Shown here: one piece after another, positions 26,544 to 35,400 of the stretch
Numbering within the stretch: position 1 is the stretch's first letter
Layout of the letters: the number at the start of each line of letters is the position of its first letter
Source of the DNA: Bacillus sp. FJAT-26390
Lineage (GTDB): Bacteria; Bacillota; Bacilli; Paenibacillales; Paenibacillaceae
NCBI RefSeq assembly: GCF_001682865.1
Contig: NZ_MAQX01000032.1
Location: 552,888 to 616,887 of the forward strand
Reading direction: 5' to 3'
Length of the DNA stretch: 64,000 nt
Notes under the pieces: model-generated
Told to the model about the DNA's origin: nothing
Database searches by the model: none
The model's input: only the letters and a program-made list of their open reading frames with translations
Translations under genes and position numbers: made by a program

Positions 26544-26567
26544 GCGCTGACAGATTTCTGTCGGCGC
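26544..26567 (+). other. Stable mRNA hairpin between mtlA and mtlR
   Basis: GCGCTGACAG pairs with CTGTCGGCGC around a 4-base loop (one G-T pair). No T-run follows, so it is not a standard terminator; it may protect the 3' end of mtlA mRNA or reduce read-through into mtlR. Confidence 0.55.
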
Positions 26568-26600
26568 CTATGTCCATTCTTCTGCTAAGGAGGATAGCCT

Positions 26601-28649
26601 ATCAAAGCCTCAACTAGGCAACGTCGAATGATTGAGATGCTGCTTGACCAGAAGCAGGAAATTACGGCGGCGGACATCGCAGCAATCGTCGGAACGAGCA
26701 CAAGGACGGTTCACCGCGAGCTTGCCGATATTGAACCGCTGCTTGCTGCAAACGGCATTGTTCTACACAAAACAGCCGGGCTTGGCATTCGAATTGAAGC
26801 AGATAACGAAACGCTGGAGCGATTCAAGCAATCGCTTGATCAAACCGATTCCTTCGAGTATACGGGGGAAGAACGCAAGGTTCTTGTTCTATGCAGGCTG
26901 CTTGAGCATGACGAGCCCATCAAGCTATTCTCGCTTGCGCATGAGCTGCGCGTTACCATGCCGACCGTCAGCCATGATCTCGATGAGCTGGAAGGATTGA
27001 TCATCAAGCAAGGCCTGACACTCGTCCGAAAAAGAGGCTACGGCGTTGAAATCAACGGTCCCGAGGAAGCGAAGCGCCATTTTATCAGCTTGCTTGCGTT
27101 TAACCATCTTGATGATTCCGATCTCTTCGGGCAATTCAAAGACCAAGCGGTCACGAATCCGATAACGGCACAGCTGCTTGATATGATCGGAAAAGAACAT
27201 TTTAAAAGGCTCGAGCACGCTTTGTGGGAGCTGAATGATGATTGGCCAAGCACCTTGTCCGAATCAGACTATACAAGATTGCTTATTAAGCTGTCGGTTG
27301 CGTTAACCCGCATCGAGCATGATTGCTTGGTATCCGCGGGCAAATACGATAACGGCGATAACATTCCTTTGCTGCGCAGCCTGCTTGACCTGCTCGACAT
27401 CCAGCTGCCCATAGAAGAAAAAAGTTATCTTTCTCAATTGCTCGGAAATGAAGCTTTTCCGGAAAGCAGCCTGTTGATCCATCATGATGACATGCCGACC
27501 ATCGAGGGCGTCAAGCGGCTCATCCGCTACGTCGAAGAACGGCTGCATATGTCTCTTATGGAGGATCGATCGCTTGAGGAAGGCCTTATCCAGCACATAA
27601 AGCCGGCTTTCCAGCGCATTTCGGTCGGTATTGCGATTCGCAATCCGATGCTCGCCCCGATCAAGAAGGATTATGGCGCGCTGTTTTCAATCGTGCGAAG
27701 CGGTGTACAGGAAGTATACGGGCACATTCAAGTGCCAGATGAGGAAATCGGTTATATCGTCATGCATTTTGGAGCTTCCTTGGAGCGATTAAAGCCTTTT
27801 CCCAGAAAAATAAGGGCTGTACTCGTTTGCACGAGCGGTATTGGCTCCTCCAAGCTGCTTGCCGTCAAAATCGCCAAGGAGCTGCCGCAAATCGATTTGA
27901 TCGGACATTATTCGTGGTATGAAGCGACAAGGCTTCCACCCAGTCGATATGATTTGATCATTTCCACCGTGGACTTGCCGCTGGAGCCGGACCGTTACAT
28001 TAAGCTAAGCCCTATGCTAACGCCGGAAGAAACCAATAAGCTGCGCGCTTATATCAAAGGCACGACCTTAAAGAAGATCAGTCCTGCCCTTGCGGCAGAC
28101 ACAGAAGCTTCCGGGCAATCGCCAATGGACCGGTTGCTGCTGCTGCAGCTCTATTCCGGCGTCGTCCTGCGGCTGCTTGACGGATTCCATGTTCATGACC
28201 TGACTCTAATGGAAGGACACGAGCATCTGGATAATCAGCTGCCTAACATGCTTTCCTTGATTGGCAAGCCATATATCGAACAAAATAGCGCGAAAATAAC
28301 CGCTCAGCTGCTGGCAAGAGAGCAGCAAGGCAGCCTTGTCATTCCGGACACCGAGCTTGCTTTGCTTCATACGCGCAGCGAATGGATTGAAGAGCCGCTG
28401 CTTGCTTTGTACCGATATGACAGACCGCTAAAGCTTAGCGAGGATGCAGAAGCCAGACATCTCTTAATGATGCTAGGCCCCCTCAAGCTTGATGCATATA
28501 GCCTAGAGCTGCTCAGCGAAATTAGCGCGATGCTGCTGCTGCCTGATCTCCTTGCCGTACTGGAGAATGATGATACAGCCGGCATCAAGCTCTTTATTTC
28601 AAAAAAGCTGGAGCAATATATAAAAACCAAATTGGATTGGAGAGAATGA
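26601..28649 (+). CDS. mtlR: Mannitol operon activator MtlR (PRD-containing), apparent ATC start
   Basis: A modular PTS-controlled activator of about 682 residues. In order: HTH (about 5-60), Mga-like HTH (about 90-150), two PRDs (about 200-410), an EIIB-Gat-like domain (VLVCTSGIGSSKLLAVK, phospho-Cys, about 415) and an EIIA-like C-terminal domain. Phosphorylation by HPr and EIIA/EIIB tunes it. The first ATG (26628) is 34 bases from the only ribosome site, AAGGAGG (26587-26593). In the same frame an ATC at 26601 lies 7 bases from that site and restores the family N-terminus (xKASTRQRRMIEML); a TAG at 26595 excludes anything further upstream. Translation therefore seems to start at ATC, a rare codon, unless the base is a sequencing error for ATG. 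Confidence 0.9.
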   Translation: MKASTRQRRMIEMLLDQKQEITAADIAAIVGTSTRTVHRELADIEPLLAANGIVLHKTAGLGIRIEADNETLERFKQSLDQTDSFEYTGEERKVLVLCRLLEHDEPIKLFSLAHELRVTMPTVSHDLDELEGLIIKQGLTLVRKRGYGVEINGPEEAKRHFISLLAFNHLDDSDLFGQFKDQAVTNPITAQLLDMIGKEHFKRLEHALWELNDDWPSTLSESDYTRLLIKLSVALTRIEHDCLVSAGKYDNGDNIPLLRSLLDLLDIQLPIEEKSYLSQLLGNEAFPESSLLIHHDDMPTIEGVKRLIRYVEERLHMSLMEDRSLEEGLIQHIKPAFQRISVGIAIRNPMLAPIKKDYGALFSIVRSGVQEVYGHIQVPDEEIGYIVMHFGASLERLKPFPRKIRAVLVCTSGIGSSKLLAVKIAKELPQIDLIGHYSWYEATRLPPSRYDLIISTVDLPLEPDRYIKLSPMLTPEETNKLRAYIKGTTLKKISPALAADTEASGQSPMDRLLLLQLYSGVVLRLLDGFHVHDLTLMEGHEHLDNQLPNMLSLIGKPYIEQNSAKITAQLLAREQQGSLVIPDTELALLHTRSEWIEEPLLALYRYDRPLKLSEDAEARHLLMMLGPLKLDAYSLELLSEISAMLLLPDLLAVLENDDTAGIKLFISKKLEQYIKTKLDWRE

Positions 28650-28651
28650 AC

Positions 28652-29089
28652 ATGACCATTCTATCGACAGAGAAAGTTAAACTAAACGTGAGCGTAAAAG
28701 ATAAATACGAAGCGATCCGCATGGTCGGACAAATGCTTGTTGACGCAGGACACGCGCCGCAGGCGTATATCGACAAAATGATTGAACGCGAGGAAGCTTT
28801 ATCCACCTATATCGGCGGAGGACTTGCCATGCCGCATGGAACAAACGACTCAAAGGCACTTATTCAATCGACAGGCATGGCGATCATCATTGTCCCAGCT
28901 GGCGTGGACTTCGGCGGCGAGGAGCCTGCGCAACTAGTTATCGGTTTAGCGGCGGTCGGCGACGATCACCTTGATATTTTGACCAACGTTGCCGTGCTTG
29001 TATCGGAGGAGGAAGACATGCAGCGCATTTTGAATGCTTCCTCGCCGCAAGAGCTGATTTCTATCTTTGAATCGGGTATGGAATCATGA
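28652..29089 (+). CDS. mtlF: PTS mannitol-specific EIIA component MtlF
   Basis: About 145 residues, EIIA of the mannitol/fructose family. The phospho-accepting His is in GGGLAMPHGTNDSK (about residue 60). It receives phosphate from HPr and passes it to the EIIB domain of MtlA. Three in-frame starts exist: TTG 28637, ATG 28646 (overlapping the mtlR stop as ATGA) and ATG 28652; GGAG spacing favours 28652. The stop overlaps the ATG of mtlD as ATGA, indicating coupled translation. Confidence 0.94.
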   Translation: MTILSTEKVKLNVSVKDKYEAIRMVGQMLVDAGHAPQAYIDKMIEREEALSTYIGGGLAMPHGTNDSKALIQSTGMAIIIVPAGVDFGGEEPAQLVIGLAAVGDDHLDILTNVAVLVSEEEDMQRILNASSPQELISIFESGMES

Positions 29090-30267
29090 AGGCCGTACAC
29101 TTCGGAGCTGGCAACATAGGCCGAGGTTTTATCGGATTGCTGCTGCATAACGCCGGCTACGAGGTATGCTTCGTTGATGTCAACGAAGCGCTCGTCTCGG
29201 AGCTGCAAGCAAAGCGGCAGTATGCGGTGAAAATTGCAAACGAGCAAGGCGATACGTATCTTGTTGATCATGTAACGGCTATTGACGGCAAGGATGTCGG
29301 CTTAGTCGCCGAGATGATCGCAGAAGCTGACATCGTAACAACTGCAGTCGGCGTATCCGTTCTGAAGCATATTGCAGCTGCGGTAGCTAAAGGCATTGAG
29401 CTAAGGCTCGCGAGCGGCAAAGCCGCTCTCCCTATTATCGCGTGCGAGAATGCTCTCGGCGGCAGCACGATTTTGAAGCAATTCGTTTATGAGCATTTGT
29501 CTGCGGACGCTCAGAATGACGCTGATTTGCATATCGCCTTCCCTGACGCCGCCGTTGACCGCATCGTTCCGCTGCAGCAGCATGAGGACCCGCTCCAAGT
29601 TACGGTTGAGCCGTTTTATGAGTGGACGGTAGAGCGCTCCCCGCTGCTTGCTTCGCAGGTAGAAATCGCAGGCGTGCATTATGTCGATGATTTGGAGCCG
29701 TATATCGAGCGCAAGCTGTTTACCGTCAATACGGGTCATTGCGTTGCGGCATACCACGGATATTTGAAGGGGTATGCGACGATCCAAGAAGCGATGAAGG
29801 ACAGCGAGATATTGGCTAAGGTCGTAGGCGCGCTTCAGGAATCGGGAGCTGCGCTTGTGCAAATGTATCAGTTCGACGAGAAGGAGCACGCTCTCTATAT
29901 CGATCAAATACTGGAGCGCTTCATCAACCCATACTTGGTAGATGAGGTAGCCCGAATTGGCCGCTCGCCGATTCGCAAGCTATCACCGAAGGACCGCCTT
30001 GTTAGACCGGCCTTATTAGCTTATCAATATGGCATTCCTGTTACTGAATTGACAGCTGCGATGGCAGCAGCCCTTCACTTTAACAACGCCGATGATCCCG
30101 AGGCTGCTGAGCTTCAAGCCTCCATCAAGGAACATGGCCTTCATTATACATTAACTAAATATACAGGCTTAGAAGCACAGCATCCGCTTCATAAACAAGC
30201 GGCAGAGCAATACCGCGCGCAGGAGTCGGTACTCCAAGCAGCGGCGAGGGGAGCAGGATCTTTATGA
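29086..30267 (+). CDS. mtlD: Mannitol-1-phosphate 5-dehydrogenase MtlD (operon copy)
   Basis: A 393-residue polyol dehydrogenase that oxidises mannitol 1-phosphate to fructose 6-phosphate after PTS uptake. HFGAGNIGRGFIG begins the protein and is followed by FVDVNEAL, with Asp31 in the position that selects NAD. FPDAAVDRIVP and ERKLFTVNTGHCVAAYHG are shared with the orphan copy at 17775-18941, whose cofactor loop differs. ATGA overlaps join it to mtlF upstream and ptsI downstream. Confidence 0.96.
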   Translation: MKAVHFGAGNIGRGFIGLLLHNAGYEVCFVDVNEALVSELQAKRQYAVKIANEQGDTYLVDHVTAIDGKDVGLVAEMIAEADIVTTAVGVSVLKHIAAAVAKGIELRLASGKAALPIIACENALGGSTILKQFVYEHLSADAQNDADLHIAFPDAAVDRIVPLQQHEDPLQVTVEPFYEWTVERSPLLASQVEIAGVHYVDDLEPYIERKLFTVNTGHCVAAYHGYLKGYATIQEAMKDSEILAKVVGALQESGAALVQMYQFDEKEHALYIDQILERFINPYLVDEVARIGRSPIRKLSPKDRLVRPALLAYQYGIPVTELTAAMAAALHFNNADDPEAAELQASIKEHGLHYTLTKYTGLEAQHPLHKQAAEQYRAQESVLQAAARGAGSL

Positions 30268-31997
30268 CCGTTTCATTAAAAGGAATCGCGGCATCGCCCG
30301 GCATCGCGATTGCACGCACGTACCACCTTGCAGCCGAGCGGTTTATTCCGGTTCAGCAAGCCATACAAGACAGCGCGTCCGAGGTTGAACGGTTTCGCGG
30401 CGCTGTCGCATTGGCCAAAGGCGAGGTCGAGGCGATTCGCGCCTCGGCGGAAGAACGTCTTGGCGCGGACAAAGCTGAAATTTTCGAAGGACATTTGATG
30501 ATCCTTGAGGACCCGGATCTCATAGAAGCAATCGAGCTCAAAATTGAAGAGGAATCCATTAACGCCGAATTTGCGCTGCACGAGGTATCGCAATCTTTTG
30601 TCGAGCTGCTGCAATCCATGTCGGATGAGCTGCTGCGCGGGCGCGCCGTTGATATCGAGGACGTCTCCGGCCGCATTATGAGCCATTTGCGCGGCATTCC
30701 GCATGTCGATCTCGCCAATCTTTCGGAAGAATGTATCATCGTAGCGCGTGATTTGACGCCATCGGATACCGCTCAGCTTAATCTGGAATTCGTTCGGGGT
30801 TTTGTTACTGAGGTAGGCAGCCGCACCTCCCATTCCGCTATTATGGCGCGATCATTGGAAATACCTGCGATCGTCGGGATTGGCTCTGCGATACGCGATA
30901 TTTCGGAGCATGGCGTAATCGTTATGGATGCGAATGAGGGCGTCGTCCTTATTGATCCAACGGCGGAGGAGCTAGCTTCTTATCAAGGCAAGAAACAGAT
31001 GGATGATCTGCGCAGAGCGAGTCTAAGCAAGCTGAAGGATCAGCCTACCTTCTCCAAGGATGGCAAACAAGTTGAACTGGCAGCCAATATCGGCAAGCTT
31101 GAGGACATTCAGCGCGCGATCGACAACGGCGCCGAAGGGATCGGCCTTTTCCGCACCGAATTTCTGTACATGGGACGCAGCTCCCTCCCATCCGAGGAGG
31201 AGCAGTTCACCAGTTATAAATATGCGCTTGAAAAAATGGACGGGAAACCCGTCGTCATCAGAACGCTTGATATAGGCGGCGACAAGGAGCTTCCTTATAT
31301 GGAGCTGCCTAAGGAAACGAATCCTTTCCTCGGACAACGCGCCTTGCGTCTATGTCTGGATAGACAGGATCTGTTCCGCACGCAGCTGCGCGCGCTGCTT
31401 CGCGCCAGCCGGTACGGCACACTGAAAATTATGTTCCCGATGATCGCCGTATTGGAGGAGCTGCTTGAGGCGAAGAAGCTGCTTGAGGAAGAGAAGCAGA
31501 AGCTTATCGCCGAAGGCGTTCAGCTTGCCGAGCATATCGAGGTTGGAATGATGGTTGAAATTCCGGCAGCCGCTGTCTCAGCGGATCTTTTCGCACCGGA
31601 AGTTGATTTCTTCAGCATCGGCACAAACGATTTGATTCAATACACCATGGCAGCGGACCGCATGAACGAAACGGTATCTTACTTGTATCAGCCATGGCAT
31701 CCCTCCCTGCTGCGCTTGATTCGCTTCGTTATACAAGCGGCGGAGAAGGAAGGCAAATGGGTCGGCATGTGCGGCGAGATGGCTGGCGATCAGACTGCCA
31801 TCCCTTTGCTGCTTGGACTTGGCCTGCATGAATTCAGCATGAGCGCAGGTTCGATCCTGCAAGCAAGAGAATTGATCGGTCAGCTCGACCAAGCCGAATG
31901 GGCAGGCTGCGCGAATCAAGCGCTGACCATGCGGAGCACACAGGAAATCACACAATTTGTAGAACGTACAAGAAACGGAGTGGTTCATCATGATTAG
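30264..31997 (+). CDS. ptsI: PTS enzyme I (phosphoenolpyruvate-protein phosphotransferase)
   Basis: A 577-residue EI, normal length. It takes phosphate from PEP and gives it to HPr. GIAASPGIAIAR starts the HPr-binding half; the active His is in GSRTSHSAIMARSLEIPA (about 188-190); EGIGLFRTEFLYMGR and DIGGDKELPY lie in the PEP-binding barrel; EVDFFSIGTNDLIQYTMA and GMCGEMAGD complete it. It overlaps mtlD by an ATGA and ptsH by 8 bases. EI genes usually stand in a separate ptsHI operon, so placement within the mannitol operon is noteworthy. Confidence 0.96.
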   Translation: MTVSLKGIAASPGIAIARTYHLAAERFIPVQQAIQDSASEVERFRGAVALAKGEVEAIRASAEERLGADKAEIFEGHLMILEDPDLIEAIELKIEEESINAEFALHEVSQSFVELLQSMSDELLRGRAVDIEDVSGRIMSHLRGIPHVDLANLSEECIIVARDLTPSDTAQLNLEFVRGFVTEVGSRTSHSAIMARSLEIPAIVGIGSAIRDISEHGVIVMDANEGVVLIDPTAEELASYQGKKQMDDLRRASLSKLKDQPTFSKDGKQVELAANIGKLEDIQRAIDNGAEGIGLFRTEFLYMGRSSLPSEEEQFTSYKYALEKMDGKPVVIRTLDIGGDKELPYMELPKETNPFLGQRALRLCLDRQDLFRTQLRALLRASRYGTLKIMFPMIAVLEELLEAKKLLEEEKQKLIAEGVQLAEHIEVGMMVEIPAAAVSADLFAPEVDFFSIGTNDLIQYTMAADRMNETVSYLYQPWHPSLLRLIRFVIQAAEKEGKWVGMCGEMAGDQTAIPLLLGLGLHEFSMSAGSILQARELIGQLDQAEWAGCANQALTMRSTQEITQFVERTRNGVVHHD

Positions 31998-32250
31998 CCA
32001 AACATTTACCATCCTTAATCCGACGGGCTTTCACGTACGCCCGACCAAAACCTTCGTCCAAACCGCAAGCAGCTTCCCTTGCAAGGTGAGCGTGCTCAAT
32101 AAAGGCAAAAAGGTAAACGGCAAAAGCTCGCTGAGCATGCTTACACTAGGCATCGCGATGAACGAGGAAGTCACGCTGGAGATAGACGGCGAGCAGGAAG
32201 AGCAGGCGCTCGAAGCGCTCGGCCAATTGCTCACAGCCATTCACGAATAA
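31990..32250 (+). CDS. ptsH: HPr phosphocarrier protein
   Basis: An 86-residue HPr. The phospho-His is His15 in NPTGFHVRPT, and the regulatory Ser46 sits in NGKSSLSMLTLGI, so the protein can in principle be phosphorylated by HPr kinase and act with CcpA. The Arg17 partner is present. The usual Ala in the motif HARPA is Val (HVRPT), which departs from housekeeping HPr. Last gene of the mtl operon, before a strong terminator. Confidence 0.95.
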   Translation: MISQTFTILNPTGFHVRPTKTFVQTASSFPCKVSVLNKGKKVNGKSSLSMLTLGIAMNEEVTLEIDGEQEEQALEALGQLLTAIHE

Positions 32251-32258
32251 AATAGCAG

Positions 32259-32312
32259 CGGCTGTCCGAGAAAGAAGGCTAGATGCCTCCCTTCTCGGGC
32301 AGCCGTTTTTTT
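32259..32312 (+). terminator. Strong terminator of the mtl-pts operon
   Basis: A 14-base arm CGGCTGTCCGAGAA (32259-32272) pairs with TTCTCGGGCAGCCG (32292-32305) with one G-T pair, followed by seven T. Confidence 0.92.
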
Positions 32313-32431
32313 ATCGCCCTCGCGGCGAGGGTAGAACGGCTTAACGGCCTCATACATTGCATAAACTGCAATGTAGAATGGATGAGTATGTTTTACGTTT
32401 GGAGAATGATACGGAGCCCCCCCTTATACAC

Positions 32432-32464
32432 AAAAAAAAGGACAGCGATTGCTCGCTGTCCTTT
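32432..32464 (-). terminator. Terminator after yhgE
   Basis: AAAGGACAGCG (32437-32447) and CGCTGTCCTTT (32454-32464) form an 11-base perfect stem; the minus strand continues into eight T. It starts 4 bases past the yhgE stop and converges with the mtl operon terminator. Confidence 0.9.
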
Positions 32465-32468
32465 GAAA

Positions 32469-34709
32469 TTAAACGGATGATGCCGGCACTGCCTTTTCCA
32501 TGCTGTCGTCCTTCGTTTTCCTGTGGGACAAAGCAAAGTAGATGTAAGATAGTACCGCGAACAGGATTGCTATACCCGCCATAACGGCCGTGTATCTGCC
32601 CATCATGCTGTAGTCACCGCTGGAAATGATATCTCTAAAGCCTGCTACCGAATAAGTCATAGGCAGGAATGGAGATACTTTCTGCAGGAAGCCAGGGACA
32701 AGCTCGATAGGGAATGTACCCGCGGAGCTCGTTAGTTGGAAGATCAACAGAATAACCGCGATAAACCGTCCCGGATTACCCATTGAAGCGACCAAGAACT
32801 GAATGATCATCATGAACGTAATGCTCGTTAGAATCGAATAGAATAAGAACAGCCCCATGCTCTGAACCTCTAGCTTCAGAACAAAAATCAGTGCAGCATC
32901 AGCGATCAATGCCTGAATCGTACCGATAAGCGCAAGCGTAAGCGCCTTGCTCCAGAACCAGCTCCAACCGTTGACCGGACGAACGGCCGGCTCGCGAACC
33001 GAGTATACAATCGTTAGCAGCATTGCGCCAACGTATAGTCCAAGCGATAGGAAGTAAGGAGCAAGCCCCGTACCATAATTGTCTACCTTCGTAACTTTCT
33101 CAACATCAAGCTTTACGGGATCAGCAAACATATCCACCATGGCATCCGTCAACTTCAGATCAGATGTTTTATCGGAAGCCTCATTCAGCTTGCCGGACAA
33201 TTCCTGCGTACCGTCCTCAAGCTTCAACAGCCCGGAAGCAACCTGCTGTGCGCCATCCTCCAGCTGGACTGATCCGTCAACAAATGGCGTTACGCTAGAA
33301 GATAGCTGGGAAAGACCCGCCGTCAGCGTCGCTGCTCCACTGTTAAGCTGCTTAGCGCCAGCAGCCAACTTCGCTCCGCCCGCACTCGCTTCAGCAAGCT
33401 TCGTACCAAACTGCGTCATGCCGCTTGTAAATTTCTCTGCCCCAGCGACCAATTGCTGTCCGCCTACGCCAAGCTGCTTGCCTCCGGCAGCCGCTTCTTC
33501 GACCTTCTTGTCAAAGGTCCCAAGACCATCCGACACTTTAACAAGGCCGTCGCTCAGCTTTGCCGCCCCATCGCTGAGCTGCTTCTGGCCTGCCGAAGAT
33601 TTCTCCAAGCCCGCCGCAAGCTCTTGGCTCGCCTTCAACAAAGATGCAAAGCTTTCGCTCTCCGCCAGCTGCGGGTTCGCCTGACCCAGCTGCGCCAGCC
33701 CATTCGCAAGCTGCGCCGCACCTGCCTTCAGCTGCTCCTCACCAGCAGCTGATTCCTTAAGACCGCCCGCTAGCTGCCCCGCAGCCTGCTTCGCGTCAGA
33801 AGCGCCTCCCGCCAGCTGTCCGCTAGCTCCGGCCAATTGCGACAAGCCGTCGCTAAGCTTCACCGCTCCGGCTCCAAGCGAGCCCGCGCCATCGCCAAGC
33901 GATGAGGCTCCCGCGCCAAGCTGCTGCTGCGCTGCCTGCAGCTGCGCCAGGCCGCTAGCCAAGCTTGCCGTGCCTGTGCTCAGCTCGGCACTGCCCTTGC
34001 CAAGCGCCTTGCCGCCATCATTCAGCTTGCCGACACCTTCTTGCAGCGTCATTGATCCGCTGACCAGCTTCGCCAAGTTTTTCTCGATGAGCACGGCGCC
34101 ATCCTTCGCCTTCGTCGTGCCGTCGGCGATTTCGCCTGCTCCGTCACTCGCTTTGCCAATACCGTCCACGAGCTCTTCCATTTGCTCAAATACGGTGCGC
34201 GTATAAGCAGCCGTTACTTCTTTGTTAAGCTCCATTTTCATCGTGTCGACCGCTTTGCTGCCGATCTGCGAAGCTAAGAAGTTATAGCTCTCGTTAGCCA
34301 AATAAGTGAGCTGTGCAGGCGTTGGGTTATCCGATGTCAGAGAAGTTGTTTTCTCCGAGAAGTCGGCCGGAATTTCAATCGCCATATAATAGGAATGGTC
34401 TTCGATTCCCGCCTCTGCATCCGCCTTGTTTACAAAATGCCATTCGAACTTTTCATTCTCTTTTAGCTCTTCCTCAAAATCCTTGCCAATATGCATCATC
34501 TCATCGTTATACTCATAACCTTTATCCGCATTTACGACGGCTACCGGCATTTTATCCAAATGACCGTACGGGTCCCAAAAGGCCCCTAGAAACATCGAGG
34601 AATACATAACGGGTATCATCAATACGCCAATCACCGATATCAACAACATTTTGTTGCGGGCGATCCCGGACAATTCCTCACCAAACTGCTTTAAACCTCT
34701 GAACTTCAA
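32469..34709 (-). CDS. yhgE: YhgE/Pip family membrane protein with long Gly/Leu heptad-like domain
   Basis: About 746 residues. One N-terminal helix (LLISVIGVLMIPVMYSSMFLG, about 20-42) precedes an extracytoplasmic domain with VAVVNADKGYEYN, then about 330 residues (about 190-520) of repeating L-x-x-G-x-x-x-L units predicting a very long helical rod, and five or six C-terminal helices of ABC-2 type (LYVGAMLLTIVYSV onward). This is the YhgE/Pip architecture (phage-infection protein). A TTG at 34709 lies 8 bases after GGAGAG and is preferred; the frame extends to a GTG at 34730 without a ribosome site. It lies directly downstream of a TetR gene. Function of the family is unsettled; export or envelope protection is usually proposed. 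Confidence 0.9.
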   Translation of the reverse strand: MKFRGLKQFGEELSGIARNKMLLISVIGVLMIPVMYSSMFLGAFWDPYGHLDKMPVAVVNADKGYEYNDEMMHIGKDFEEELKENEKFEWHFVNKADAEAGIEDHSYYMAIEIPADFSEKTTSLTSDNPTPAQLTYLANESYNFLASQIGSKAVDTMKMELNKEVTAAYTRTVFEQMEELVDGIGKASDGAGEIADGTTKAKDGAVLIEKNLAKLVSGSMTLQEGVGKLNDGGKALGKGSAELSTGTASLASGLAQLQAAQQQLGAGASSLGDGAGSLGAGAVKLSDGLSQLAGASGQLAGGASDAKQAAGQLAGGLKESAAGEEQLKAGAAQLANGLAQLGQANPQLAESESFASLLKASQELAAGLEKSSAGQKQLSDGAAKLSDGLVKVSDGLGTFDKKVEEAAAGGKQLGVGGQQLVAGAEKFTSGMTQFGTKLAEASAGGAKLAAGAKQLNSGAATLTAGLSQLSSSVTPFVDGSVQLEDGAQQVASGLLKLEDGTQELSGKLNEASDKTSDLKLTDAMVDMFADPVKLDVEKVTKVDNYGTGLAPYFLSLGLYVGAMLLTIVYSVREPAVRPVNGWSWFWSKALTLALIGTIQALIADAALIFVLKLEVQSMGLFLFYSILTSITFMMIIQFLVASMGNPGRFIAVILLIFQLTSSAGTFPIELVPGFLQKVSPFLPMTYSVAGFRDIISSGDYSMMGRYTAVMAGIAILFAVLSYIYFALSHRKTKDDSMEKAVPASSV

Positions 34710-34734
34710 ATCGTCCACTCTCCCAATCACTGAT

Positions 34735-34757
34735 TGACCATTTTTCTCATTTAGTCA
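34735..34757. promoter_or_regulatory. Operator-like site in front of yhgE
   Basis: TGACC-N13-AGTCA, a 23-bp interrupted palindrome 26 bases before the preferred yhgE start. The same layout (TGACC-N13-GGTCA) occurs at 35401-35423 in front of the adjacent TetR gene, so both are probably bound by that regulator. Confidence 0.55.
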
Positions 34758-34785
34758 TTTTTCTGTGTAAAAAAAGGCATCCAGG

Positions 34786-35361
34786 CTATTCCGGAGCCAA
34801 TCCTACTTGCATATAGAATCGCAGTTGTTCCGCTACTTGCTGCTTATTCAGCGGTTCATGCGTTTTTTTCCATTCTACGGTGAGCGCCATATACAGCCGC
34901 AGCATGACGAATGCTGTCATCTCCGGGTTGCAAGGCTTAATTTCGCCTTTATCCATCGCAAGCTGTACCTGCTGCTGAATGTAGCCAACAACCGCCTTCT
35001 CGATTTGCTGAATGCCCTCTACTGCCATCGGTGTACCGATTTCGCGCACCTCATGAGACAGCTTGAGCGCAAGCTCATGCTCCTCGCGGAATTCAAGCAG
35101 CTGCTCGAGCGCAGCGTTCAAATTATCGAAAAAACGCCGATTCGGATCAACGACTCTCTCCGCCACCTGTTTCATTTCGATAATAAGCCGCTTCATAATT
35201 TCGTGGAACAGCTCTTCCTTATTCGTAAAGAACGTATAAATCGTCCCTTTGCCTACATTCGCAATCTTCGCTACCTGATCCATCGTCGTCGCCTTATATC
35301 CAAACAACGCGAACGACTTACCCGCAGCATCCACAATCTGCTGTCGTCGATCAATGGCCAT
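34786..35361 (-). CDS. TetR/AcrR-family regulator of yhgE (YhgD-like)
   Basis: About 191 residues. The N-terminal HTH is canonical: RRQQIVDAAGKSFALFGYK followed by ATTMDQVAKIANVGKGTIYTFFTNKEELF (about 20-50). The C-terminal ligand domain is all-helical with no assignable ligand. The ATG at 35361 follows GGAGGTGAAGGA; the frame to 35466 adds an unsupported N-terminus that would run through the operator. It is 56 bases upstream of the yhgE region on the same strand, as YhgD is beside YhgE in Bacillus. Likely an autoregulated repressor of yhgE. Confidence 0.92.
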   Translation of the reverse strand: MAIDRRQQIVDAAGKSFALFGYKATTMDQVAKIANVGKGTIYTFFTNKEELFHEIMKRLIIEMKQVAERVVDPNRRFFDNLNAALEQLLEFREEHELALKLSHEVREIGTPMAVEGIQQIEKAVVGYIQQQVQLAMDKGEIKPCNPEMTAFVMLRLYMALTVEWKKTHEPLNKQQVAEQLRFYMQVGLAPE

Positions 35362-35400
35362 TCCTTCACCTCCGTGCGTTCGAATCCTCGTTTGAATAAC

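Noticed and set aside
33079..33684. Plus-strand frame rich in Ser/Pro opposite yhgE
   Set aside because: Mirror of the Leu/Gly repeat of YhgE; repetitive composition explained by the repeat.
33150..34170. Regular repeats resembling a CRISPR or tandem array
   Set aside because: The periodicity is at codon level within one continuous reading frame; no conserved direct repeats with unique spacers.
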